Positions 1 to 5,820 of a DNA stretch of 5,828 nucleotides are shown one piece after another. The translations under genes and the position numbers were made by a program. Each line of letters begins with the position of its first letter. Position 1 is the stretch's first letter. A model generated the notes under the pieces. That model was given only the letters and a program-made list of their open reading frames with translations. It was not told where the DNA came from and did not search any database. Source of the stretch: Candidatus Omnitrophota bacterium (GTDB lineage: Bacteria > Ratteibacteria > UBA8468 > B48-G9 > JAFGKM01); contig JAMWCA010000087.1 of NCBI GenBank assembly GCA_023819545.1, positions 1 through 5,828 of the forward strand. Direction: 5' to 3'.

Positions 1-408
1 TGCTCAAATAAATATGGGGAAAAATATGAAAATTCTATAGAAAAAATATTTTCTCCATTAGGATTTGTTTTTAAATTAAATGAAAATAAGTTTGACACAA
101 TAACTGCAATAAGTGGTAGTGGCCCAGGGTTTTTGTTTTATATAGCAGAAGAGTTTGAAAAAATATGTATTGAAAAAGGGATTCCCAAAAAGATTGCTAA
201 AGATTTGGTAACTTATTTATTCTATGGAACAGGGAAAATGATTTTGAAAACAGGAAAAGAACCAGAGGAATTGAAAAGGATGGTATGTTCTCCGAAAGGG
301 ACAACTATTGCTGGTTTAAATGTTTTTGAAAAAATGAAATTTAATAATATTTTAAGAAAAGCAATTGAAGCGGCAGAAAAGAGAAGTAAGGAAATTTCAG
401 AAAATTAA
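1..408 (+). CDS. proC: Pyrroline-5-carboxylate reductase, C-terminal half (5' end outside window)
   Basis: ProC reduces 1-pyrroline-5-carboxylate to L-proline with NAD(P)H, the last step of proline synthesis in the cytoplasm. The reading frame is open from the first base and gives 135 residues, about half of the usual 265-280, so the N-terminal Rossmann domain lies upstream of the window. The visible part is the helical dimerisation domain. It has the family signature SGSGPGF (usually SGSGPA-Y/F) near residues 39-45 of the fragment, followed by the pattern E-(x)n-G-(x)n-A and the conserved block CSPKGTTIAGL, matching the typical VTSPGGTT-AGL. It ends with the AAEKRSKE tail in which Arg-Ser is typical. 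A TTG at 133 could be read as a start, but it lies inside the conserved signature and the frame continues upstream, so it is not the true start. The stop is TAA, 59 nt before ilvB. Identification is confident; the Gly in place of Ala in SGSGPA is a minor variation. Confidence 0.93.
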   Translation, partial: CSNKYGEKYENSIEKIFSPLGFVFKLNENKFDTITAISGSGPGFLFYIAEEFEKICIEKGIPKKIAKDLVTYLFYGTGKMILKTGKEPEELKRMVCSPKGTTIAGLNVFEKMKFNNILRKAIEAAEKRSKEISEN

Positions 409-467
409 AAATCTTATTTTGATAATTTTTAAATTTATGATTAAATAAAACTAACAAGGATTTTAAT

Positions 468-2135
468 ATGAAAGGTGCACAAATTTTTGTTGAGTGTTTG
501 AAAAGAGAGGGAGTTAAAGTAATTTTTGGTTATCCAGGTGGAGCAGTTTTACCTTTATGTGATGTTTTATATGATAGTGGAATTAGATTTATTTTAACAA
601 GACATGAACAAGGTGCTGCTCATGCTGCTGATGGATTTTCTCGTTCTTCAGGCAAAGTAGGTGTTTGTCTTGCTACAAGTGGCCCAGGAGCTACAAATCT
701 CGTAACAGGTATTGCAACTGCCTATATGGATTCTGTTCCAATAGTTGCAATAACAGGACAGGTTGCAACTCATTTAATAGGAAATGATGCTTTTCAGGAA
801 GTAGATACAACAGGAATTACAAGGCCGATAACAAAACATAACTATTTAATAAAGGATGTTAATGAAATTCCAAGGGTTGTAAGAGAAGCATTTTATATTG
901 CAAGAACAGGTCGTCCAGGACCTGTTTTGATTGATTTTCCTGTAGATATTCAAAGGAAAGAAGGAGAATTTTACTGGCCAGAGAAGGTTGAAATTAGAAG
1001 TTATAAACCAAAATATGAAGGTCATCCTTTACAAATAAAAAAAGCATGGGATTTGATCAAGAGTTCAAAAAAACCAGTTTTGATAGCAGGAGGTGGAGTT
1101 ATAATTTCAAATGCAAGTGAAGAATTGAAAAAATTTTTAGAAAAAACAAATATTCCAGTCACTTTTACTTTACTTGGCCTTGGTTCTATTGATGTTGAGT
1201 GGGAGTATTCCCTTGGTATGCCAGGGATGCATGGAACAAAATATGCGAATTTTGCTATAAGTGAAGCAGACCTTTTAATTTCAGTTGGGTGTAGATTTGA
1301 TGATAGAGTTACTGGTAAAATAGATGAATTTGCACCTAATGCTAAAATAATCCACATAGATATAGACCCATCCGCTATAAGTAAAAATGTTGAAGTTGAT
1401 GTTCCTATAGTTGGTGATGCAAAACTTGTTTTAAAAAAGTTAAATGAAATTGCAGAAAAGATTGATATAGATGAATGGTTGAAAAAAATAAAAGAGTGGA
1501 AAGAAAAATTCCCTTTAAAATATGAAAGAAATGGGTTTAAGCCACAATACATAATTGAAAAAATTTCTGAATATACCAAAGGGGATGCAATTATTTGTAC
1601 TGAAGTTGGACAAAATCAAATGTGGACTGCACAATACTATAAATTTAAAAAACCAAGGACTTTAATCACATCGGGTGGTCTTGGAACTATGGGGTATGGG
1701 TTTCCTGCTGCGATAGGAGCAAAGGTTGCCAATCCTGAAAAGATTGTTATAGATATTGCAGGAGATGGTAGTATACAGATGAATATTCAAGAACTTGCAA
1801 CTGCTGTTTATAATAAAATACCTGTTAAGGTCTTTATCTTGAATAACTGTTATCTTGGAATGGTGAGACAATGGCAACAACTTTTTTATAACAGAAGATA
1901 TGCTTTTACTTGTCTTGAAGGAGGGCAACCTGATTTTGTTAAACTTGCTGAAAGCTATGGAGCAATTGGTTATAGAGTTACTAACGAACAGGAATTTGAT
2001 AATATTTTACCAAAGGTTCTTGAAGAGAAAGAAAAAGTTGTTTTTGTTGATTGTAGAATTGAACCAGAGGAGAATGTATTTCCTATGGTGCCAGCAGGTG
2101 CTTCATTAACAGAAATTCTTGATGGTTTAGCATAA
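468..2135 (+). CDS. ilvB: Acetolactate synthase (acetohydroxyacid synthase), large catalytic subunit
   Basis: Thiamine-diphosphate enzyme that condenses two pyruvates to 2-acetolactate, or pyruvate with 2-oxobutyrate to 2-aceto-2-hydroxybutyrate: the first common step of valine, leucine and isoleucine synthesis. At 555 residues it is full length. The N-terminal ThDP (Pyr) domain carries GYPGGAVLPL (21-30), the catalytic Glu47 in RHEQGAAHAADG, and SGPGATNLVTGIATAY (71-86). GITRPITKHNYLI (116-128) and RPGPVLID (149-156) are typical of true AHAS. The middle domain spans roughly 190-330. The C-terminal ThDP (PP) domain has the cofactor motif GDG (432-434) through NN (459-460), with Asp433 and Asn460 as expected Mg ligands, then LGMVRQWQ (463-470), whose Trp469 matches the AHAS-specific Trp at the herbicide and substrate site. 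This separates it from pyruvate oxidase and other relatives. The ATG is preceded by AAGGA at 456-460, 7 nt away. It is followed after 11 nt by its regulatory subunit gene. Confidence 0.96.
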   Translation: MKGAQIFVECLKREGVKVIFGYPGGAVLPLCDVLYDSGIRFILTRHEQGAAHAADGFSRSSGKVGVCLATSGPGATNLVTGIATAYMDSVPIVAITGQVATHLIGNDAFQEVDTTGITRPITKHNYLIKDVNEIPRVVREAFYIARTGRPGPVLIDFPVDIQRKEGEFYWPEKVEIRSYKPKYEGHPLQIKKAWDLIKSSKKPVLIAGGGVIISNASEELKKFLEKTNIPVTFTLLGLGSIDVEWEYSLGMPGMHGTKYANFAISEADLLISVGCRFDDRVTGKIDEFAPNAKIIHIDIDPSAISKNVEVDVPIVGDAKLVLKKLNEIAEKIDIDEWLKKIKEWKEKFPLKYERNGFKPQYIIEKISEYTKGDAIICTEVGQNQMWTAQYYKFKKPRTLITSGGLGTMGYGFPAAIGAKVANPEKIVIDIAGDGSIQMNIQELATAVYNKIPVKVFILNNCYLGMVRQWQQLFYNRRYAFTCLEGGQPDFVKLAESYGAIGYRVTNEQEFDNILPKVLEEKEKVVFVDCRIEPEENVFPMVPAGASLTEILDGLA

Positions 2136-2146
2136 ATGGAGGCAAA

Positions 2147-2650
2147 ATGAAGAAAAACGACCAAAATCAATCACATATAATTTCAGTAACTGTTGAAAAT
2201 AGATTTGGAGTTCTTGCAAGGATAGCAGGTCTTTTTTCAGCAAGAGGTTATAATATTGACAGTTTATCTGTTGCAGAAACAGAAGACCCATCTATTTCAA
2301 GAATGGTTATAGTTGTTAAAGGTGATGAGAAAATTCTTGAACAAATTTATAAACAATTGAATAAACTTATTGATGTTATAAAAGTTCAGGATTTGACCAA
2401 GGAAGAACACATAGAAAGAGAACTTGCTTTAATAAAAGTAAATACTCACTCTTTTAATGAAAGACAAGAAGTTATGCAACTTGTAAGTATTTTTAGAGGC
2501 AAAATTGTAGACGTTGGTAAAAAAACATTAACAATAGAAATATCTGGAGTTGATTCTAAAATAAGAGCGATGTTGGATCTGCTTAAAACTTTTGGAATTA
2601 AAGAAGTTATAAGAACAGGGAAAATTGCTATTACAAGAGAATTTAAATAA
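2147..2650 (+). CDS. ilvN: Acetolactate synthase, small regulatory subunit
   Basis: Regulatory partner of the upstream large subunit; it activates the enzyme and usually gives feedback inhibition by valine. The 167-residue length is normal for the IlvH/IlvN type. The N-terminal ACT domain (about 11-85) has VENRFGVLARIAGLFSARGYN (17-37) and the family block ETEDPSISRMVIVVKGDE (44-61). The C-terminal small-subunit domain (about 90-165) has HIERELALIKV and FRGKIVDVGKKTLTIEISG. Residues matching E. coli IlvH Asn11, Gly14 and Asn29, where changes are known to relieve valine inhibition, are all kept (Asn18, Gly21, Asn36), so I infer that valine control is retained. The start ATG has GGAGG at 2138-2142, 4 nt away and overlapping the end of the preceding gene's stop region, which suggests coupled translation of the two subunits. 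The symbol ilvN is used for position and function; ilvH would be equally valid. Confidence 0.95.
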   Translation: MKKNDQNQSHIISVTVENRFGVLARIAGLFSARGYNIDSLSVAETEDPSISRMVIVVKGDEKILEQIYKQLNKLIDVIKVQDLTKEEHIERELALIKVNTHSFNERQEVMQLVSIFRGKIVDVGKKTLTIEISGVDSKIRAMLDLLKTFGIKEVIRTGKIAITREFK

Positions 2651-2651
2651 A

Positions 2652-2658
2652 AAGGAGG
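2652..2658 (+). promoter_or_regulatory. Ribosome binding site of ilvC
   Basis: AAGGAGG lies 5 nt before the ATG at 2664. It decides the ilvC start. The frame is open further upstream to a TTG at 2625 inside the small-subunit gene, but that start has no such site and would add 13 residues not found before the usual KARI beginning (YYD-DADL). Confidence 0.85.
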
Positions 2659-2663
2659 AAAAT

Positions 2664-3656
2664 ATGTCAAAAATTTATTATGATTCTGATGCTGATTTAA
2701 AATTTTTAAAGGATAAAGTAATTGGAATTATTGGCTATGGAAGTCAAGGGAGAGCACATGCATTGAATTTAAGAGACAGTGGCTTAAATCTTATTGTAAG
2801 TGAGTTAAAAGGTTCTGTTAATTATGAAAAAGCAAAAAATGATGGATTTGAACCTATTCAAGCAAATCAATTAACAGAAAAAGCAGATGTTATAATGATT
2901 TTAGTTCAGGATAATCTTCAGCCAGAAGTTTATAAAAATGAAATTGGTCCAAACTTAAAAAAAGGGAAATATATTGGTTTTGCTCATGGTTTTTCAATTC
3001 ATTATAATCAAATCGTTCCGCCATCTGATATAAATGTTTTTATGGTTGCCCCTAAGGGTCCAGGGGATTTAGTCAGAGACCAATTTACAAAAGGACAAGG
3101 AGTCCCTTGTCTTGTTGCAGTTTATCAAGACCCAAGTGGAGATACTTTGCAAATAGGGCTTGCTTATGCTAAAGGTCTTGGAGGGACAAGATGTGGAGTT
3201 GTTGAAACAACATTTAAAGAAGAAACAGAAACAGATCTGTTTGGAGAGCAAGTTATACTTTGTGGAGGGGTTACTTCTTTAATTAAGGCAGCATTTGAAA
3301 TACTTGTTGAAGCAGGTTATCAGCCAGAGGTTGCTTATTATGAGACATGCCATGAATTAAAACTTATTGTTGATTTGATAATTGAAAGAGGGATACAGGG
3401 AATGAGATATGTTATAAGTGATACAGCAGAATATGGTGATATGACAAGAGGACCAAGGGTTATAAATCAGAGTGTGAAAGAGGAAATGAAGAAGATATTG
3501 AAAGAGATTCAGACAGGAGAGTTTGCAAGGGAATGGATATTAGAAAATAGGGTAGGAAGACCTGTTTTTAATGCTTTAAGGAGACAATCTGAAGAGCACC
3601 TAATAGAAAAGGTTGGTAAAAAGATGCGAGATATGATGCCGTGGCTTAAAAAATGA
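2664..3656 (+). CDS. ilvC: Ketol-acid reductoisomerase, class I (short form)
   Basis: Second step of branched-chain amino-acid synthesis: Mg-dependent alkyl migration and NAD(P)H reduction of 2-acetolactate or 2-aceto-2-hydroxybutyrate. The protein has 330 residues, the normal class I length. The N-terminal Rossmann domain has GYGSQG (24-29). His108 (FAHGF) and Lys131 (APKGPG) match active-site residues. The C-terminal knotted domain has Asp191 and Glu195 (TDLFGEQ), Glu227 and Glu231 (YETCHE) and Ser252 (ISDTAEYGD), aligning with E. coli Asp217, Glu221, Glu389, Glu393 and Ser414 (metal and substrate ligands). All catalytic residues are present. The cofactor-selecting loop after the second strand, VSELKGSVNY (45-54), is unusual: the Arg common in NADPH-using forms is Leu48 and Glu47 precedes it. 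It starts 13 nt after the small subunit, and its TGA stop overlaps the start of thpR, so it is part of the ilv operon. Confidence 0.96.
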   Translation: MSKIYYDSDADLKFLKDKVIGIIGYGSQGRAHALNLRDSGLNLIVSELKGSVNYEKAKNDGFEPIQANQLTEKADVIMILVQDNLQPEVYKNEIGPNLKKGKYIGFAHGFSIHYNQIVPPSDINVFMVAPKGPGDLVRDQFTKGQGVPCLVAVYQDPSGDTLQIGLAYAKGLGGTRCGVVETTFKEETETDLFGEQVILCGGVTSLIKAAFEILVEAGYQPEVAYYETCHELKLIVDLIIERGIQGMRYVISDTAEYGDMTRGPRVINQSVKEEMKKILKEIQTGEFAREWILENRVGRPVFNALRRQSEEHLIEKVGKKMRDMMPWLKK

Positions 3657-4204
3657 GAACTTTTATTGGAATTGATTTACCCGAAAATATAAAAGAAAAT
3701 TTAAAACAAGTAATTGAAAGATTAAAAAAGATAAAAGAAGCAAAACCAGTAAAAACTGAAAACTTACATATCACTTTAAAATTTCTTGGTGAAGTTGAAG
3801 AAAAAGATATTGATAAAATAAAGGAAAAACTTAAAAAATCTACATTAGATTTTAAGAGTTTTGAAGTTGAAGTAAAAGGGATTGGTGTTTTTCCTTCCGA
3901 AAAAAAGACGAGGGTTTTATGGGTTGGTGTACAAGATGAAGGATTTTTAAAGAAACTTAACGAAAAAATAGAACAAGCAATGAATCAATTTGGTTTTGAA
4001 AAAGAAAAAGATTTTGTTTCACATATAACTGTCGCAAGATTTAAAAGCATTCCAAATCTTAACTTTATAAAAGAGATTTCTGAAAAGTATAATAACTTTT
4101 TATTTGGTAAATTTAGAGTTATATCTTTTCAGTTGTTTGAAAGTAGATTAATGCCTGAGGGCCCAATTTACAAAATTGTTGCCCAATTCCAATTCAGACA
4201 ATAA
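3653..4204 (+). CDS. thpR: RNA 2',3'-cyclic phosphodiesterase, LigT/2H family
   Basis: 2H-phosphoesterase of the ThpR (formerly LigT, '2'-5' RNA ligase') family. It opens 2',3'-cyclic phosphate ends of RNA to 2'-phosphates in vitro; its cellular role is not well settled. The 183-residue length is typical. Both catalytic tetrapeptides are intact: HITL at 39-42 (ENLHITLKFLGEV) and HITV at 124-127 (SHITVARFK), giving the two active-site His and two Thr. RVLWVGV (87-93) and the C-terminal FESRLMPEGPIYKIVAQF (162-179) are further family marks. The ATG shares bases with the ilvC TGA (ATGA) and has no clear Shine-Dalgarno upstream, so translation probably depends on ribosomes finishing ilvC. Sitting just before recA is a known bacterial arrangement (often cinA-thpR-recA; no cinA here). 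The stop is TAA. Lysine and glutamate are abundant, as in the neighbours. Confidence 0.93.
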   Translation: MRTFIGIDLPENIKENLKQVIERLKKIKEAKPVKTENLHITLKFLGEVEEKDIDKIKEKLKKSTLDFKSFEVEVKGIGVFPSEKKTRVLWVGVQDEGFLKKLNEKIEQAMNQFGFEKEKDFVSHITVARFKSIPNLNFIKEISEKYNNFLFGKFRVISFQLFESRLMPEGPIYKIVAQFQFRQ

Positions 4205-4206
4205 TT

Positions 4207-4230
4207 CCCCACGCTCGCCTACAATCCGGG
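4207..4230 (+). other. GC-rich island in the thpR-recA intergenic space
   Basis: Seventeen of 24 bases are G or C, beginning with CCCC and ending with CCGGG, in a region otherwise about one third GC. It begins 2 nt after the thpR stop. CCC and GGG at the two ends could pair over a long loop, but there is no following T run, so it is not a convincing intrinsic terminator. Its nature is unknown: a fragment of a dispersed repeat, a protein site or a transcript-end structure are all possible. Confidence 0.4.
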
Positions 4231-4237
4231 AGAAAGG

Positions 4238-4266
4238 TTGACTTTTAAGTTTTAAAAAGTTATTAT
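4238..4266 (+). promoter_or_regulatory. Candidate sigma70-type promoter for recA
   Basis: The -35 element TTGACT (4238-4243, 5 of 6 to TTGACA) is separated by exactly 17 nt from the -10 element TATTAT (4261-4266, 5 of 6 to TATAAT). A perfect TATAAT overlaps at 4264-4269 but with a 20-nt spacer. Transcription would start near 4273-4276, giving a very short leader that begins just before the AGGAGGAG ribosome site of recA. This allows recA to be expressed separately from the ilv-thpR operon. Assignment rests on consensus match only. Confidence 0.6.
4241..4260. promoter_or_regulatory. Inverted repeat within the recA promoter spacer, candidate operator
   Basis: The arms are ACTTTT (4241-4246) and AAAAGT (4255-4260), separated by 8 nt. 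Seven of ten symmetric positions pair, including all six of the outer arm. The dyad starts in the last bases of the -35 element and ends right before the -10 element, where a bound repressor would block RNA polymerase. I see none of the LexA boxes I know (CTGT-N8-ACAG, GAAC-N4-GTTC, GTTC-N7-GTTC) in the gap. AT-rich dyads also occur by chance, so the operator role is an inference. Confidence 0.4.
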
Positions 4267-4275
4267 AATGAAAAT

Positions 4276-4283
4276 AGGAGGAG
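4276..4283 (+). promoter_or_regulatory. Ribosome binding site of recA
   Basis: AGGAGGAG, a strong Shine-Dalgarno, lies with its GGAGG core 8 nt before the ATG at 4290. It fixes the recA start and lies only a few bases after the predicted transcription start. Confidence 0.85.
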
Positions 4284-4289
4284 CAAAAA

Positions 4290-5303
4290 ATGGATAAAGA
4301 AAAAGCACTTGAAATCGCAATATCCCAAATAGAGAAAGAGTTTGGTAAGGGTTCTATAATGCGACTTGGAGAAAAAAAGTTAATTGAGGTAGAAGTAATT
4401 CCAACAGGTGCGATTTCACTTGATATTGCTTTAGGGGTTGGTGGAATTCCAAGGGGTAGGATAACAGAGATTTTTGGTCAGGAAGCAAGTGGGAAAACAA
4501 CACTTGCACTCCAAATTCTTGCTCAAGCACAAAAACAAGGTGGTTCTGTTGCTTTTATTGATGCTGAACATGCACTTGACCCAAACTATGCAAAAGCGCT
4601 TGGTGTAAATATTGAGGATATGCTTGTTAGCCAACCAGATACTGGTGAACAGGCCCTTGAAATAGCAGAGGCGCTTATAAGAAGTAATGCTATAGATGTT
4701 GTTGTTATTGATTCTGTTGCAGCACTTGTTCCAAGGGCAGAACTTGAAGGGGAAATGGGTGATAGTGTTATGGGACTTCAAGCAAGATTGATGTCTCAGG
4801 CATTGAGAAAACTTACCGGTTATATCAGTAAATCAAAAACAGCAGCAATTTTTATTAATCAGGTTAGAGAAAAAATAGGTGTTTTTTTCGGAAATCCAGA
4901 AACAACTCCAGGAGGAAGGGCTTTGAAATTTTATGCATCAGTTCGTTTAGAAGTAAGGAAAATAGATAGCATAAAGAAGGGAAATGATATTATAGGTAAT
5001 AGAATTAAGGTAAAAGTTGTTAAGAATAAAGTTGCTCCCCCATTTAAAGAAACTGAACTTGATATTTATTATGGACAAGGTATAAGTAAGGAATCATCTC
5101 TGATTGAAGCGTGTTTAAATTATGGAATTTTTGAAAAGAAAGGAAGTTATTTTTCTTATGAAGGGAAAACAATTGGTCAAGGAGTAGAAAATATCATTGA
5201 AAATTTGAAAAAAAATCCAAATCTTTATAAAGAATTAGAGAAAAAAGTGAAAGAAAAGGCAGGTCTTTTAAAACCTGAAAAAAAGGAGGAAAAAGATGAA
5301 TAA
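4290..5303 (+). CDS. recA: RecA recombinase
   Basis: DNA-dependent ATPase that forms filaments on single-stranded DNA, drives strand exchange and activates SOS-type repressor self-cleavage. It has 337 residues, slightly shorter than E. coli RecA (353) and within the family range. The N-terminal part has the typical EKEFGKGSIMRLGE. The core has Walker A GQEASGKTT (63-71), catalytic Glu93 in DAEHALDP, Walker B VVVIDSVAAL (137-146), loop L1 near PRAELEGEMGDSVMGLQARLMSQ (148-170), and INQVREKIGVFFGNPETTPGG (189-209), which covers the ATP-sensing Gln191 and loop L2, then ALKFYASVRLEVR. The C-terminal domain has VKNKVAPPFKETELDIYYGQGIS and a short charged tail ending EKKEEKDE. The usual Pro of GPE-SSGKT is Gln64. 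The gene has its own candidate promoter with a dyad. The 3' end overlaps the next gene by 8 nt and holds its ribosome site; no recX follows. Confidence 0.97.
   Translation: MDKEKALEIAISQIEKEFGKGSIMRLGEKKLIEVEVIPTGAISLDIALGVGGIPRGRITEIFGQEASGKTTLALQILAQAQKQGGSVAFIDAEHALDPNYAKALGVNIEDMLVSQPDTGEQALEIAEALIRSNAIDVVVIDSVAALVPRAELEGEMGDSVMGLQARLMSQALRKLTGYISKSKTAAIFINQVREKIGVFFGNPETTPGGRALKFYASVRLEVRKIDSIKKGNDIIGNRIKVKVVKNKVAPPFKETELDIYYGQGISKESSLIEACLNYGIFEKKGSYFSYEGKTIGQGVENIIENLKKNPNLYKELEKKVKEKAGLLKPEKKEEKDE
5284..5290 (+). promoter_or_regulatory. Ribosome binding site of the oxidoreductase gene, inside recA
   Basis: AGGAGGA lies within the last codons of recA, 5 nt before the ATG at 5296. Its position inside coding sequence suggests that the downstream gene is translated from the recA message and is coupled to recA termination at 5301-5303. 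The Lys-Glu-rich RecA tail is partly written by this purine-rich site. Confidence 0.75.
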
Positions 5304-5820
5304 AGAAATTAATGTTGCTCTTATTGGATATAAATTTATGGGAAAAGCACATTCATTTGCATATAAAAATGTCTCTTTATTTTTTGACCTTCCAATTAAT
5401 CCAGTTATGAAAGTTATTTGTGGAAGAACAGAGAAAGCAGTAAGTCAAGCAAAAGAAAAATTTGGATGGCTTGAATATGAAACTGATTGGAAAAAAGTTG
5501 TTGAAAGAAAAGATATTGATTTGATTGATATAACAACTCCACCAAATGCACATAAGGAAATAGCAATAGAAGCAGCAAAAAATGGAAAAATTGTATTCTG
5601 TGAAAAGCCACTTGCTTCAACATTAAAGGATGCTTATGAAATGCTTGACGCAGTTGAAAAATATAATGTAAAACATGCTATATGTTTTAATTATAGAAAA
5701 TTACCTGCTATTGGACTAGCCAAAAAACTTATTGAACAGGGAAAGATTGGAAAAATTTATCATATGAGAGCAGTTTATTTACAGGACTGGATAGTTGACC
5801 CTGATTTTCCACTTGTATAG
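5296..5820 (+). CDS. Gfo/Idh/MocA-family oxidoreductase, N-terminal half, cut by in-frame TAG
   Basis: NAD(P)-dependent dehydrogenase of the sugar or cyclitol type; the substrate cannot be told. Visible here is the Rossmann domain (about 5-125): nucleotide motif ALIGYKFMGKAHSFAY (8-23), a strand end VICGRT (40-45), DLIDITTPPNAH (75-86) and the family's EKP (103-105), with the catalytic Lys104. ICFNYRKLPAI (129-139) then begins the substrate domain, followed by GKIGKIYHMRAVYLQDW (149-165). The frame ends at TAG after 174 residues, while family members usually have about 330-400. The residues up to the stop (DPDFPLV) and the codons after it (Arg, Leu) fit the usual pattern DP..PL.WR, in which the TAG takes the place of Trp. 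The gene is therefore probably a nonsense mutant, a recoded gene or a sequence error, not a naturally short protein. The window ends 8 nt later, so the remainder cannot be seen. The start overlaps recA by 8 nt. Confidence 0.85.
   Translation: MNKEINVALIGYKFMGKAHSFAYKNVSLFFDLPINPVMKVICGRTEKAVSQAKEKFGWLEYETDWKKVVERKDIDLIDITTPPNAHKEIAIEAAKNGKIVFCEKPLASTLKDAYEMLDAVEKYNVKHAICFNYRKLPAIGLAKKLIEQGKIGKIYHMRAVYLQDWIVDPDFPLV

Noticed and set aside
133..408. TTG at 133 as the start of a 91-residue gene
   Set aside because: The frame is open to the window edge and the TTG lies within the conserved ProC SGSGPGF signature; it is an internal Leu codon.
409..467. Promoter, terminator or T-box leader between proC and ilvB
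   Set aside because: At 59 nt it is too short for a T-box. TATGAT at 436-441 resembles a -10 but has no -35 at the right distance (TTGATA at 419-424 is only 11 nt away). The AT-only partial dyads lack a GC stem for a terminator. proC and ilvB could be co-transcribed.
1022..1579. Long minus-strand frame opposite ilvB (185 codons)
   Set aside because: It is antisense to a strongly conserved enzyme, has no recognisable protein features, and its Phe/Ser-rich translation is what an A-rich coding strand gives in reverse.
1900..2109. Second plus-strand frame inside the ilvB 3' end
   Set aside because: It is fully contained in ilvB, low in complexity and has no convincing ribosome site or homology.
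2625..2663. Upstream TTG start for ilvC, adding 13 residues
   Set aside because: It lies inside the small-subunit gene, and the added residues are not KARI-like. The ATG at 2664 has a strong ribosome site 5 nt upstream.
4207..4234. Rho-independent terminator after thpR
   Set aside because: Only 3-4 GC pairs can form over a long loop, and no T run follows directly; the T-rich stretch downstream belongs to the recA promoter spacer.
4431..4781. Minus-strand frame opposite recA (116 codons)
   Set aside because: It covers the RecA ATP-binding core, and its Asn/Cys/Thr-rich translation has no recognisable motif; a reverse-strand shadow.
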